Assembly (NCBI RefSeq): GCF_000428785.1
Contig: NZ_AUAP01000001.1
Span: 1 to 64,000 of the forward strand
Direction of reading: 5' to 3'
DNA length: 64,000 nt
From: Conchiformibius kuhniae DSM 17694
GTDB taxonomy: Bacteria > Pseudomonadota > Gammaproteobacteria > Burkholderiales > Neisseriaceae
In this document: positions 42,357-50,965 of the stretch, piece by piece
How the letters are laid out: each line of letters begins with the position of its first letter
Position numbering within the stretch: position 1 is the first letter of the stretch
The notes under the pieces: model-generated
What the model was told of the DNA's origin: nothing
The model's database searches: none
Seen by the model: the letters and a program-made list of their open reading frames with translations, nothing else
Position numbers and translations under genes: made by a program

Positions 42357-42695
42357 TTATTCGGTTTTGGCGGGCTCTTCGGCGGGGGTGCTGCCGTCTT
42401 GGGCGGCTTTGGCGGCAATGGCGTTGCGTTCCACTTCCACCTGCATGCCTTTGCCCAATTCGATGGTGAACACGTGTTCGCCCGGCTTGACCACTTTGCC
42501 GTAAAAGCCCGACACCAGCAAGACGCGGTCGCCTTTTTTCAGCTCGGCAATCATGGCTTGACGGGCTTTTTCGCGCTTTTGCTGCGGGCGAATCATCATA
42601 AAATACATCAGCGCGAAAATCGCAATCCACGGCAAAATGCCCATCCAAGCGTTGGGTTGGGCGGCGGTGTCGGCGGCGTGGGCAAATTCAATCAT
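42357..42695 (-). CDS. yajC: Sec translocase accessory subunit YajC
   Basis: This 112-residue single-span inner-membrane protein has GILPWIAIFALMYFMMIRPQQKREKARQ as transmembrane helix plus the diagnostic RPQQKR, then a cytoplasmic SH3-like region (GDRVLLVSGFYGKVVK). It associates with SecDF and YidC. The ATG at 42695 follows AAAGGAAACAAC. It heads the yajC-secD-secF operon. Confidence 0.93.
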   Translation of the reverse strand: MIEFAHAADTAAQPNAWMGILPWIAIFALMYFMMIRPQQKREKARQAMIAELKKGDRVLLVSGFYGKVVKPGEHVFTIELGKGMQVEVERNAIAAKAAQDGSTPAEEPAKTE

Positions 42696-42934
42696 GTTGT
42701 TTCCTTTGAAAAGCAAAAAAAGCAAAAACGGACATTTTAACAGACTCCGCACCGGCGTGTTTCACGCTTTTGCGGTGCGGGACGATGCGGGGGCGCGGCA
42801 GGGCGTGCCGTCCGCTCGGGAAAGCCGCCATTATACCGCCATCGGCGGCGGTTTGCGGTAAAATAAGCCCTTTGTTGCCGAACAAACACGATACCGCCGC
42901 ACACGGCGGGTGTCCGAACCGAAAAGGAACTGCG

Positions 42935-44569
42935 ATGAAGCCCGTCTTTCCCCTGATTGCTTTGGTTGCCGCCGCGCCCGCCGCCGCCCAAAATTTGCAA
43001 AACGTGGTGCGCGAAGCCCTCTCCAAAGACCCCGCCGTGATTGAAGCGAACGCCGATGCCGCCGCCGCCGCAGACGACATCCGCATCGCCCAAGCGGGGC
43101 ATTATCCCACCCTGTCGCTCACCGGCACGCAAACGCTGCTGCACCGCGACCGCTCGGGGCGCGAACGCAAGTACAAACTCAACCCGGGGCTTCAGGCAAC
43201 ACTGAACCTGTACGCATGGGGCGGGGTGGACGCCAAAGTGCGGCAAAGCCGCCACAAATTCCGCTACCACCGCCACAAAACCGATGAAGTGGCGGGCGAA
43301 GTCGGACACGAAGCCGGCACGCTCTATCTGGCGGCACTGCGTGCCAAAGAGCTGATACAAACCGCCCGCCACAACCTGCAACGCCACCACGCCATCATCA
43401 AAGACCTGCAAATCATCACCCGCCACGACAAAGGACGGCTCTCCGAACTCGACCAAGCCCAAGCGCGGCGTTTGCAGGTTGAAGCCTACCTTGCCGAACA
43501 AACGCGGATTTTGGAATTGAGCCTGAGCCGTTTGGGGCGCTACACCGGCACGCGCATTGCCCCGCAAAGCCTGAACAACCCCTTCGTGCGCGACACCCCC
43601 GACAGCTTGGTTACACGCTTCCGCCGTCCGGACTTGGCGCAACTGCCCGGCTACCAAGCCCAAGCCGCCGAGCGCGAAAGCGTGTTGGCGGAAGGCGCGG
43701 CACGCAAATCGTCCCGCTATCCCAGCATCAACCTGATTGCCGGCGCCACCCGCGACAACCGCGAAATCTACCTGAACCTCTCGTGGGACGTGTTCAACCC
43801 CGCCGCGCACTACGAAGTGAAAAAAAACGCCCACACGCTGGTTGCCGCCGAAGCGAAAATGGACGCCCTGCTGCGCGACAGTGCCGAACGCGGGCGCAGT
43901 GCCGAAATGGACATGCGCCAAAGCCTCAAACGCGCCGGCATCGCCCAGCAGCAAATTGCCGCGCAAAAAAAAGTCATCAAAGCCTACGAATTGCAATTCA
44001 AAATCGCACGGCGCACCCTGATTGACGTTTTGGACGCTTATTCCGACCTTTCCAACATCGAATTGACCGAAGTGGCGGCGCAAAACGACTTTCGCGATGC
44101 CGCGTGGACGTATCTGGCATCGCAAGGCGCGGTGGCGCAATGGGCGCAAGCCGCTCCGCCCGCCGCCCCCGCCGAACCGGCGGATTTTGGCGCACCCCTG
44201 CGGCGTTGGCACGACAAAATCAGCGACACCCTGCGCCGCAAAACCAAAAACAAAAACAAAACCGTTGCCCAAACCTTGCCCGACGTGCCTGCCGGCACCA
44301 ACGCCGCGCCCGCCCGCACCCTGCGCGAACCGAACCCGTTTTCCCCCACCGCCCAACGCGCTTGGCTGCTGGGTCAGGCGAAAAAACAAAAAGCGCAACA
44401 GGCAGCAGCCCGACCCGCCGTCAAACCGCCCAAGCGGACGGACGCCGCGCCGCCGCTTTTGCGCGTGGGCAAAGCGGTGGACTTTACCGCCGCCCGTTCC
44501 GCCCCGCCCGTGCTGGGCGTGGACACGACCAACGCCCCCGCCTTTGCCGTCAAGCGCACCCCCCTGTAA
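42935..44569 (+). CDS. TolC-family outer-membrane channel of a type I secretion system
   Basis: This 544-residue protein has a signal peptide (MKPVFPLIALVAAAPAAA) and two outer-membrane efflux repeats rich in long helices, with the NPGLQATLNLYAWGGVDA and YPSINLIAG segments. The last 120 residues after about 420 are an unusual basic, Pro/Ala-rich extension. TolC channels of this class form the outer conduit for RTX adhesins and other type I substrates. It leads into the ABC exporter 18 bp downstream. Confidence 0.85.
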   Translation: MKPVFPLIALVAAAPAAAQNLQNVVREALSKDPAVIEANADAAAAADDIRIAQAGHYPTLSLTGTQTLLHRDRSGRERKYKLNPGLQATLNLYAWGGVDAKVRQSRHKFRYHRHKTDEVAGEVGHEAGTLYLAALRAKELIQTARHNLQRHHAIIKDLQIITRHDKGRLSELDQAQARRLQVEAYLAEQTRILELSLSRLGRYTGTRIAPQSLNNPFVRDTPDSLVTRFRRPDLAQLPGYQAQAAERESVLAEGAARKSSRYPSINLIAGATRDNREIYLNLSWDVFNPAAHYEVKKNAHTLVAAEAKMDALLRDSAERGRSAEMDMRQSLKRAGIAQQQIAAQKKVIKAYELQFKIARRTLIDVLDAYSDLSNIELTEVAAQNDFRDAAWTYLASQGAVAQWAQAAPPAAPAEPADFGAPLRRWHDKISDTLRRKTKNKNKTVAQTLPDVPAGTNAAPARTLREPNPFSPTAQRAWLLGQAKKQKAQQAAARPAVKPPKRTDAAPPLLRVGKAVDFTAARSAPPVLGVDTTNAPAFAVKRTPL

Positions 44570-44587
44570 ACCCTACCCCTCCCCGTC

Positions 44588-46735
44588 ATGATGCAATCCA
44601 TTATCGAACACCTCTCGCTCGCCACCCGTCATTACGGCACGCCCGTTGCCGAAGCCGCCCTGTCTGCGCAAGTGCCGCACGGCGGCGCATTGGGCGACAG
44701 CTACCGCGCTCTTTCCGAAGTGTTGCTCAGCTTCGGCTTTGAAAACAGCCTTGCCAAACGCGAGCTCGCCGACATTCCCGCCCTTGCCGTGCCTGTGGTT
44801 TTGGTGCTGCGCGACAACGAAGCCGCCCTGCTTACCCGCGTCAGCGGCACGGGGCGTTTGCGCCGCTATGTGCTGCGGCAGGGCAGCCAAGTGGCAATCG
44901 AAATCAACCACGAAGATTTGGTGCAGCGTTACTTGGGCTACTGCTGGTTTGTCAAACCGAAAATCGCCGCAGACGGTCGCTCCGAACTGCCCGAATACAG
45001 CCTGCCCAAAGCGTGGTTTTGGAAAGTCATCGGACGCTTCCGCCGCTACTACTACCAAGTGATTTTGGCGACTTTCGTGATTAACTTTCTCGCGCTGGTC
45101 AGCTCGCTGTATGTGATGCAGGTGTACGACCGCGTGATTCCCAACAAAACCTACGAAACCCTGTGGGCGTTGAGCATCGGCGTGGTGGTGGCGATTGTGT
45201 TTGAACTGATTGCCAAACTGGTGCGCGGCCATCTCACCGACATCGCCGGCAAAAAAGCCGATTTGATTATCAGCGCCGCGCTGTTCCGCCGCGTGATGGC
45301 GCTGCGGCTGGCTGAAAAACCCGCCTCGGCAGGCTCGTATGCCAGCAATCTGCGCGATTTTGAAGCCGTGCGCGAATTTATGACCAGCGCCAGCCTGCTG
45401 GCATTGGTGGATTTGCCGTTTCTGCTGCTGTTTGTCGGCGTGATTGCGATGGTGGGCGGCAAACTCGCACTCGTTCCGCTTACCATTATTCCCACCGTCA
45501 TCATCGTCAGCCTGCTGGTGCAACGCCCCTTGTCGCGCTACATCAACGAATCCATGCGCGAAAGCTCGCAACGTCAGGGCTTGGCGGTGGAAGCGGTGGA
45601 AGGCATTGAAACGCTGAAAGTCAATAACGCGGCCAACTGGGCACAGCAAAAATGGGACGCCTACACCGCCAAAACCGCCGCCGCCTCCATCAAAGTGCGC
45701 GACACCAGCAATTTTCTGGTGAATTTCGCCGTGGCGATGCAGCAGTTGAACACCGTGTTTTTGGTGGTGGTCGGCACGTTTCTGATTCACAGCAGCAATC
45801 CCGAAGAACAAATCAGCATGGGCGCGTTGATTGCTTCGGTAATTTTGTCGGGACGCGCCCTTGCCCCGCTCGGACAGATTGCCGGTTTGGCAACGCGCTA
45901 CCAGTCTGCCAAACACGCGCTGGAGGGCGTGAACAAAATCGTGGAACGCCCGATTGAACGCAATCCGGAACGCCAATACATCACTTTGAACGAACCGCGC
46001 GGCGAGCTGTGTTTCCGCCAAACCCGTTTCGCCTACCAGCCCGATGCCCAACCCGCGCTCGGCGGCAGCGATTTGCGGATTGCGGCGGGGGAAAAGGTCG
46101 CCGTTCTCGGCAGCATCGGTTCGGGCAAATCCACGCTGCTGAAGCTGGCGGCGGGGCTGTACGAGCCGCAGCAGGGCAACGTTACGCTCGACAACGCCGA
46201 TTTGCGCCAGCTTGACCCGAATTTTCTGCGCCACCACATCGCCCTGCTGAACCAGTCGCCGCGCCTGTTTCTCGGCACTTTGCGGGAAAATATGGATTTG
46301 GCGCGTTCGGACGGCACGTTTTCCTCCGACCAAGATTTGTTGGACGCGCTGACCCGTTTTGGTTTGGACAAATTGGTGCAAAACCACCCCAAAGGCTTGG
46401 ACATGCCGCTCGGCGAAGACGGTTTGGGCTTGTCGGGCGGACAAAAACAGATTGTCGCGCTGGCGCGGCTGACTTTGCGCCGTCCGCGCGTGGTGCTGCT
46501 GGACGAGCCGACTACGGGACTTGACCCCTATACGGAAAACCTTGCCCTGAACGCACTGGCGCAATGGGCGAAAGACAAAACCGTGATTGTGGTAACACAC
46601 CGTCCGCAGGTGTTGAAAATGGTGGAGCGGATTATCGTGATGGACAACGGCATGGTGGCGATGGACGGGCCGCGTGATGCCGTGTTGCAAAAACTGATGG
46701 AAAACGAGCGGGCGCAGCAAGCGCAGGCCGGCTGA
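44588..46735 (+). CDS. Type I secretion ABC exporter (LssB/HlyB class)
   Basis: This 715-residue exporter has an N-terminal C39-like domain (to about 140) lacking the catalytic Cys, so it binds the substrate without cutting it. Six membrane helices (about 160-430) follow, then the ATPase with SIGSGKST Walker A (about 512-519), LSGGQKQ signature (about 615), LLDEPTTGLD and the H-loop VVTHRP. It pairs with the TolC-like channel before it and the HlyD-like adaptor at 50966. No RTX substrate gene lies in the window. Confidence 0.9.
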   Translation: MMQSIIEHLSLATRHYGTPVAEAALSAQVPHGGALGDSYRALSEVLLSFGFENSLAKRELADIPALAVPVVLVLRDNEAALLTRVSGTGRLRRYVLRQGSQVAIEINHEDLVQRYLGYCWFVKPKIAADGRSELPEYSLPKAWFWKVIGRFRRYYYQVILATFVINFLALVSSLYVMQVYDRVIPNKTYETLWALSIGVVVAIVFELIAKLVRGHLTDIAGKKADLIISAALFRRVMALRLAEKPASAGSYASNLRDFEAVREFMTSASLLALVDLPFLLLFVGVIAMVGGKLALVPLTIIPTVIIVSLLVQRPLSRYINESMRESSQRQGLAVEAVEGIETLKVNNAANWAQQKWDAYTAKTAAASIKVRDTSNFLVNFAVAMQQLNTVFLVVVGTFLIHSSNPEEQISMGALIASVILSGRALAPLGQIAGLATRYQSAKHALEGVNKIVERPIERNPERQYITLNEPRGELCFRQTRFAYQPDAQPALGGSDLRIAAGEKVAVLGSIGSGKSTLLKLAAGLYEPQQGNVTLDNADLRQLDPNFLRHHIALLNQSPRLFLGTLRENMDLARSDGTFSSDQDLLDALTRFGLDKLVQNHPKGLDMPLGEDGLGLSGGQKQIVALARLTLRRPRVVLLDEPTTGLDPYTENLALNALAQWAKDKTVIVVTHRPQVLKMVERIIVMDNGMVAMDGPRDAVLQKLMENERAQQAQAG

Positions 46736-46746
46736 AGCTGTTTACT

Positions 46747-46772
46747 CCCTCCCCCCGCTTGCGGGGGAGGGC
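46747..46772. terminator. GC-rich hairpin after the ABC exporter
   Basis: CCCTCCCCCCGC/GCGGGGGAGGG forms an 11-bp stem directly after the exporter. The T run is weak, so termination may be partial. It separates the exporter from the FtsK-like operon. Confidence 0.5.
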
Positions 46773-46867
46773 TGGGGTGGGGGAAAACACGGCATTCCCT
46801 TGTTTGTTTCCGTAATCTTTTTTAGAATGACGAAGCATGAGCCGTTAAGCCGAATTGGAAGCACATC

Positions 46868-48628
46868 ATGACAACCCCATCTTTCCCCGAATGCGTGTAT
46901 CTGGGCGGTTTTCACTCGCCGCAACTGGGCGGCATCGCCGCCTGCCTGCCCGCCGCGCAAGGCGGATTTTGCCTGCACTTCGCCCCCGAACACGAACAGC
47001 AAGCCTTACGTTTGGCGGAAAACGCCGCTTTAGCGCTGCTGGCAGACAGCCCCGCCGCCCTGCTGCACCTGCACATCATCGATTTCAGCAACCGTCCGCG
47101 CTTTCCCTATTTGAACCAACTGGTCAAACAGCAGCTCTGCCGCACCCTGCTGAACGGACAAGCCGCCCTGCAAGCCTTTAACGAATTGGAACAAATCCTG
47201 CAACACCGCTACCACACCCTGTTCCAAAACGGCGAAAACTTTTGGCAATACAACGCCCGCAGCCGCCGCGCCGAAGCTTGCCATGTGCTGATTGTCAATA
47301 CCGCCTGTTTTCCCGAATACAACAGCCCGTCCCCGCAAAGGCTGCAAGACTTTCTCCGCAACGCGGGCGATGCGGGCGTGTACATCATCGCCCTGCACAA
47401 CCAAGCCACACCCGCCGAACCGCAGAATCCCTCCCGCGAAAGCCTACTCGCCGCCCTGCCCGCCATACGCCTGAACGCGCAAGGCATCCACACCGATGAT
47501 GTGCTGCCCGCCGCAACCTTATACCGCGCCGGTTTTGCCTTTACCCCGCTCGATGTGAACCAAGACCAAATTCTCAACACCCTGCGCCAAAACCTTGCGC
47601 CCCAATCCGCAGACGAACAAGACTTCCTGCGCATCAAAATCGGCAGCTTTGCAGACGGCAGCGATGCTTATTTTTCGCTCGGCAACGCCTGCGGCAGCCA
47701 TCACGCCCTGCTGCTCGGCGGCACGGGTTCGGGCAAAAGCAGCCTGTTGAAAAACCTGATTATCCGCATCGGCGAACAACACCACGCCCAACAATTCCGC
47801 CTGTATCTGATGGACTACAAAAACGGCGTGGAATTTAATGCCTTCCGCAACCACCCCAATGTGGAAAAAATCTTTTTCAGCCGCGAAGACAATGTACGCG
47901 CGGGCATGGACTTTTTAAAACAGGTGCAAGCGCAAATCGAGCAGCGCAACACCCTGTTCCGCGATGCCGCCGTGCAAAACCTGAACGACTACAACGCCAA
48001 ATACCCCGACACGCCCCTGCCGCGCATTTTGCTGATTATCGATGAATTTCACATTCTGCTGCGCGGCGATTTCCGCCACCAGCAATACGCCAACACCCTG
48101 CTGGAAGACATTGCCAAACTGGGTCGTTCCGCAGGCGTGCATTTGCTGTTCAGCACCCAGAGCCTGCGCAATGTGAATTTGGATGCCGCCACCCGCGACC
48201 AAATCGGCTTGCGCATCAGCTACCGCGTGGCGGACGAAGGCGCATTGGGCTACGAACTGTTCCGCAATGCCAAAGACATTGTTTCGCTGCCGCCCTATCA
48301 CGCCTGTTTCCAAAGCGGCGGGCGCAGCGACAGCGTGCAGATTGACCCGCCGCAAGATGCCGAAGCCGCCATCCGCCGCATTCGCGCCGCACGCCCCGCC
48401 CATTTGCAGGTGCAAGCCGAAATCATAGACGCGCTTGAAGCGGCGGACGTGCCGCCCGTTGCGGATGCGGAACGCCCCGCCGAAGCCGCCGCGCCCAAAG
48501 CCAACCCCATAAAGCAAAACTTTGACGAATTTGACAAAATATGGCAGCAGCCCCCCGCTCCTGCTGAAACAGCTAAACCGGACGATGATGACGAAATATT
48601 AAACCCCAAATGGATAAATGAGGAATAA
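46868..48628 (+). CDS. FtsK/SpoIIIE-type ATPase with tandem (one degenerate) ATPase folds
   Basis: This 586-residue protein has Walker A GGTGSGKSS (about 283-291) and Walker B RILLIIDEFH (about 384-393) in an FtsK/SpoIIIE-type domain. Residues about 60-190 look like a second copy of the same fold without Walker A: LHIIDFSNRPRFPYL, then ILQHRYHTLFQNGENFWQYN and ACHVLIVNTACF mirror LYLMDYKNGVEFN, IEQRNTLF...NDYN and the Walker B strand. There are no membrane helices and no gamma DNA-translocation domain. Tandem FtsK domains are a hallmark of type VII secretion ATPases. It is first gene of a four-gene operon. Confidence 0.8.
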   Translation: MTTPSFPECVYLGGFHSPQLGGIAACLPAAQGGFCLHFAPEHEQQALRLAENAALALLADSPAALLHLHIIDFSNRPRFPYLNQLVKQQLCRTLLNGQAALQAFNELEQILQHRYHTLFQNGENFWQYNARSRRAEACHVLIVNTACFPEYNSPSPQRLQDFLRNAGDAGVYIIALHNQATPAEPQNPSRESLLAALPAIRLNAQGIHTDDVLPAATLYRAGFAFTPLDVNQDQILNTLRQNLAPQSADEQDFLRIKIGSFADGSDAYFSLGNACGSHHALLLGGTGSGKSSLLKNLIIRIGEQHHAQQFRLYLMDYKNGVEFNAFRNHPNVEKIFFSREDNVRAGMDFLKQVQAQIEQRNTLFRDAAVQNLNDYNAKYPDTPLPRILLIIDEFHILLRGDFRHQQYANTLLEDIAKLGRSAGVHLLFSTQSLRNVNLDAATRDQIGLRISYRVADEGALGYELFRNAKDIVSLPPYHACFQSGGRSDSVQIDPPQDAEAAIRRIRAARPAHLQVQAEIIDALEAADVPPVADAERPAEAAAPKANPIKQNFDEFDKIWQQPPAPAETAKPDDDDEILNPKWINEE

Positions 48629-48632
48629 AACC

Positions 48633-49778
48633 ATGCACACCCAATATCAATACTATGCCGACTACCGCCAAGATTTGGATAAAATATTGGTAAAGATTGC
48701 GGAAAAAGAACGCCAAGAACAAGAAGCCCGATGGCGGCGCGAGCAGGAAATACAACGCCAACGGGAAATTGAAGAGCAGCGCAAACGTGAAGCCGAAGAA
48801 GCAAAACGGCGGCGTGAGCAGGAAGCACAACGCAAACGTGAAACGGAACGAAAACACCAAGCAGATTTACAATCTATTATTGATTGGGCAATTAAAAATA
48901 AGATTCCTGCAGATAAATTGCCGCGCAATACTCAGAAATTGTATGAACAGCAGAATTTGGATTTATCAGGATGTAAATTGACCTCACTACCGGAAACTAT
49001 CGGTAAATTGTCAAATTTACAAACATTGCAGATTAGGTACAACCAATTGACCGTGTTGCCTGAAAGCATCGGCGAGCTGTCAAATTTACAACTATTGGAC
49101 ATTGAAAACAACCAACTGACCGCGCTGCCTGAAACTATCGGCGAATTGGTTCGTCTGAAAGAATTTGATGTCTGCAGTAACCGCCTAACCGTGCTACCCG
49201 AAGCCATCGGCAAGCCGAACAATTTGCGGGTATTGCGGATTTCTAGAAATTACCTGACCACGCTGCCTGATGCCATCGGCAAGCTGAGCAATTTGCAGAA
49301 GTTGGATGTTGACGGCAACCAACTGACCGCGTTACCTGATGCCATCGGCAAGCTGAACAATTTGCAGAGCTTGAGTGTTGCTGATAACCAATTAACCGCG
49401 CTACCTGATACCATCGGCAATCTGACCAATTTGCAGGAATTGTTTGTTAGCTGCAACGAACTGACCGCGCTACCTGATACCATCGGCAATCTGACCAATT
49501 TGCAGGAATTGCTTGTTAGCTGCAACGAACTGACCACGCTGCCCGAATCTATCGGTATGTTGTTAAATCTTAAAGAATTGAGTATTGCACTTAATGAGTG
49601 CATGACTACATTGCCTCAATATATTCAGGCTGCCGATTACATCTATAAGGAACATGTCATTGCAGAGATAAACCGCAATGCCGAACGCCAAGAACGCGAA
49701 CGCCAAGAACGCGAACGCCGCGAAATGGAAGAACGCAAACTGATTAACCGTGTGAAAAAATGGTGGTCAGACCTATGA
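48633..49778 (+). CDS. Leucine-rich-repeat protein with coiled-coil N-terminus
   Basis: This 381-residue protein starts at MHTQYQYYADYRQDL (GAGGAATAAAACC before the ATG, 4 nt after the ATPase stop). Residues about 15-85 are a very charged Arg/Glu coiled coil. About ten 23-residue leucine-rich repeats of the LPDTIGNLTNLQEL type follow (about 105-330), and then another QERERQERERRE helix. No signal peptide. The repeats suggest a protein-binding scaffold. Two repeat units are almost identical at DNA level. Confidence 0.85.
   Translation: MHTQYQYYADYRQDLDKILVKIAEKERQEQEARWRREQEIQRQREIEEQRKREAEEAKRRREQEAQRKRETERKHQADLQSIIDWAIKNKIPADKLPRNTQKLYEQQNLDLSGCKLTSLPETIGKLSNLQTLQIRYNQLTVLPESIGELSNLQLLDIENNQLTALPETIGELVRLKEFDVCSNRLTVLPEAIGKPNNLRVLRISRNYLTTLPDAIGKLSNLQKLDVDGNQLTALPDAIGKLNNLQSLSVADNQLTALPDTIGNLTNLQELFVSCNELTALPDTIGNLTNLQELLVSCNELTTLPESIGMLLNLKELSIALNECMTTLPQYIQAADYIYKEHVIAEINRNAERQERERQERERREMEERKLINRVKKWWSDL
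49395..49532 (+). repeat. Recent 69-bp tandem duplication inside the LRR gene
   Basis: Units 49395-49463 and 49464-49532 are nearly identical over 69 bp, exactly one 23-residue leucine-rich repeat. Repeat number may vary between strains. Confidence 0.7.
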
Positions 49779-50314
49779 GCAAAACCCCTTTCTACCGCAT
49801 CTACACCGGCGATTACACCGCAGTGGGCTATCAAAACGGCGTGGCGGACGGCAAACAGGGCAAACCCAAAAACCATTTCGGTATGCTCAAACGCCATTGG
49901 TTCAATTATTTTTGGAAAAGCCAAGAAAGCAGCAATAGCTATAGCGCGGGCTACAATTCGGGTCATCAAGACGGCTTGAAAATCCGCGAAAACATTTACC
50001 ACCAAACAGGAGCAGGCAATATGAATTTGGAGCATTACGAACGTATTTTGACGGGTTTGCGCACCGCCGAAAACAATGTGCGCCAAAACATCAACCAATT
50101 GGAATCTTCATTGGCGCATTACGAACGCCAAATCAATGCCATGCAAAGTGCGGGCTTCTTGGAAGATTATGCCGTGCAACTGCGCAAACAGCAGGGCTTG
50201 GAAATGCGTATTAAAAAGCTTCAGGAGTTTTTGGAAGAATTGTTGCGTAAGCTGAAAGAAATCGAGCAGCGCATTTTGGCTTTGAAAGCCGAAGCAGAGC
50301 GCGGTGGTGCGTAA
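49775..50314 (+). CDS. GYxxGxxDG-motif coiled-coil protein
   Basis: This 179-residue protein starts at MSKTPFYRIY; its ATG overlaps the LRR stop as ATGA. Two matching motifs near the start, GYQNGVADG and GYNSGHQDG, are followed by a long coiled coil (residues about 85-175). I do not know the family. The coupling to the LRR gene and ATPase suggests a structural or substrate-binding partner of that system. Confidence 0.65.
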   Translation: MSKTPFYRIYTGDYTAVGYQNGVADGKQGKPKNHFGMLKRHWFNYFWKSQESSNSYSAGYNSGHQDGLKIRENIYHQTGAGNMNLEHYERILTGLRTAENNVRQNINQLESSLAHYERQINAMQSAGFLEDYAVQLRKQQGLEMRIKKLQEFLEELLRKLKEIEQRILALKAEAERGGA

Positions 50315-50343
50315 CCATATTGATTTAAATAAAGGAATATATC

Positions 50344-50628
50344 ATGAGCCAAGCGAAATTAAGCGACCAACTGGGCTGGTGCATCACCAGCAAAGACCAT
50401 TTGCAAAACCTGTCCGATGCCGTGCAGGTGTCGGCAAACAATTTGGATAATATCATTCAAATGATGCACCAAAGCAGCTTTGCCGAATACAACGCGCTGT
50501 TGCTGCCCATTCGGGAAAGGTTTAATCAGGGCAGCACGGAAACACAAAAATTTATTGCCGAACACCATTTGGCTTATTTGGAACGGCAAGCCAAAAGAAT
50601 TGTTGCTGAATTGAATGGTTTGGGTTGA
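50344..50628 (+). CDS. Small all-helical protein (94 aa) of the FtsK-like operon
   Basis: This 94-residue protein lies behind AAAGGAATATATC and is predicted as two long amphipathic helices with a break near residues 45-58. Size and all-helical build recall WXG100/ESAT-6-type secretion substrates, but there is no central WxG; the only Trp is in LGWCIT near the N-terminus. The similarity is therefore structural inference only. Confidence 0.55.
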   Translation: MSQAKLSDQLGWCITSKDHLQNLSDAVQVSANNLDNIIQMMHQSSFAEYNALLLPIRERFNQGSTETQKFIAEHHLAYLERQAKRIVAELNGLG

Positions 50629-50652
50629 AAGCAGTAATGCCCCATCTGGGTC

Positions 50653-50925
50653 GTGTCATCAATTAACCGAAAAAACACCGCGCCGTCATTCCCGCGCAGG
50701 TGTAGGTTGGCTTGGCGCGAAGCGCAAACCCGACAAAATCCATAAATTTTCGGAAAATTGAAAATCAATGAAGTATAAAAACTGCCGTCATTCCCGTGAA
50801 TGCGGGAATCCACTGTCCAATGACCTGCGGGCAATGTTTTTTCAAGGTTTGTTGGAATGTGTTTTGGATTCCCGCCTACGCGGGAATGACGGTGCTGTGT
50901 TTTTCGGTCAAACGATTTTTGATTT
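50653..50925. repeat. Composite intergenic repeat (MITE-like, two dRS3 sites)
   Basis: It begins with GTGTCATC (50653-50660), has perfect dRS3 sites at 50790-50809 and 50868-50887, and encloses another repeat with GAAGCGCAAACCC (50704-50737). It fills the 337-bp gap between the helical protein and the HlyD-like gene, where no gene is seen. Confidence 0.6.
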
Positions 50926-50965
50926 TCAAACTGCCTGAAACCCCAAAAAACCATTGGAAACCATC

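Noticed and set aside
42737..44398. 553-codon open frame antisense to the TolC-like gene
   Set aside because: High-GC shadow of a well-supported plus-strand gene; no recognisable protein features or ribosome-binding site.
44573..46720. 715-codon open frame antisense to the ABC exporter
   Set aside because: The opposite strand encodes a full ABC exporter with all motifs; the antisense protein is Arg/Gln/His-rich low complexity.
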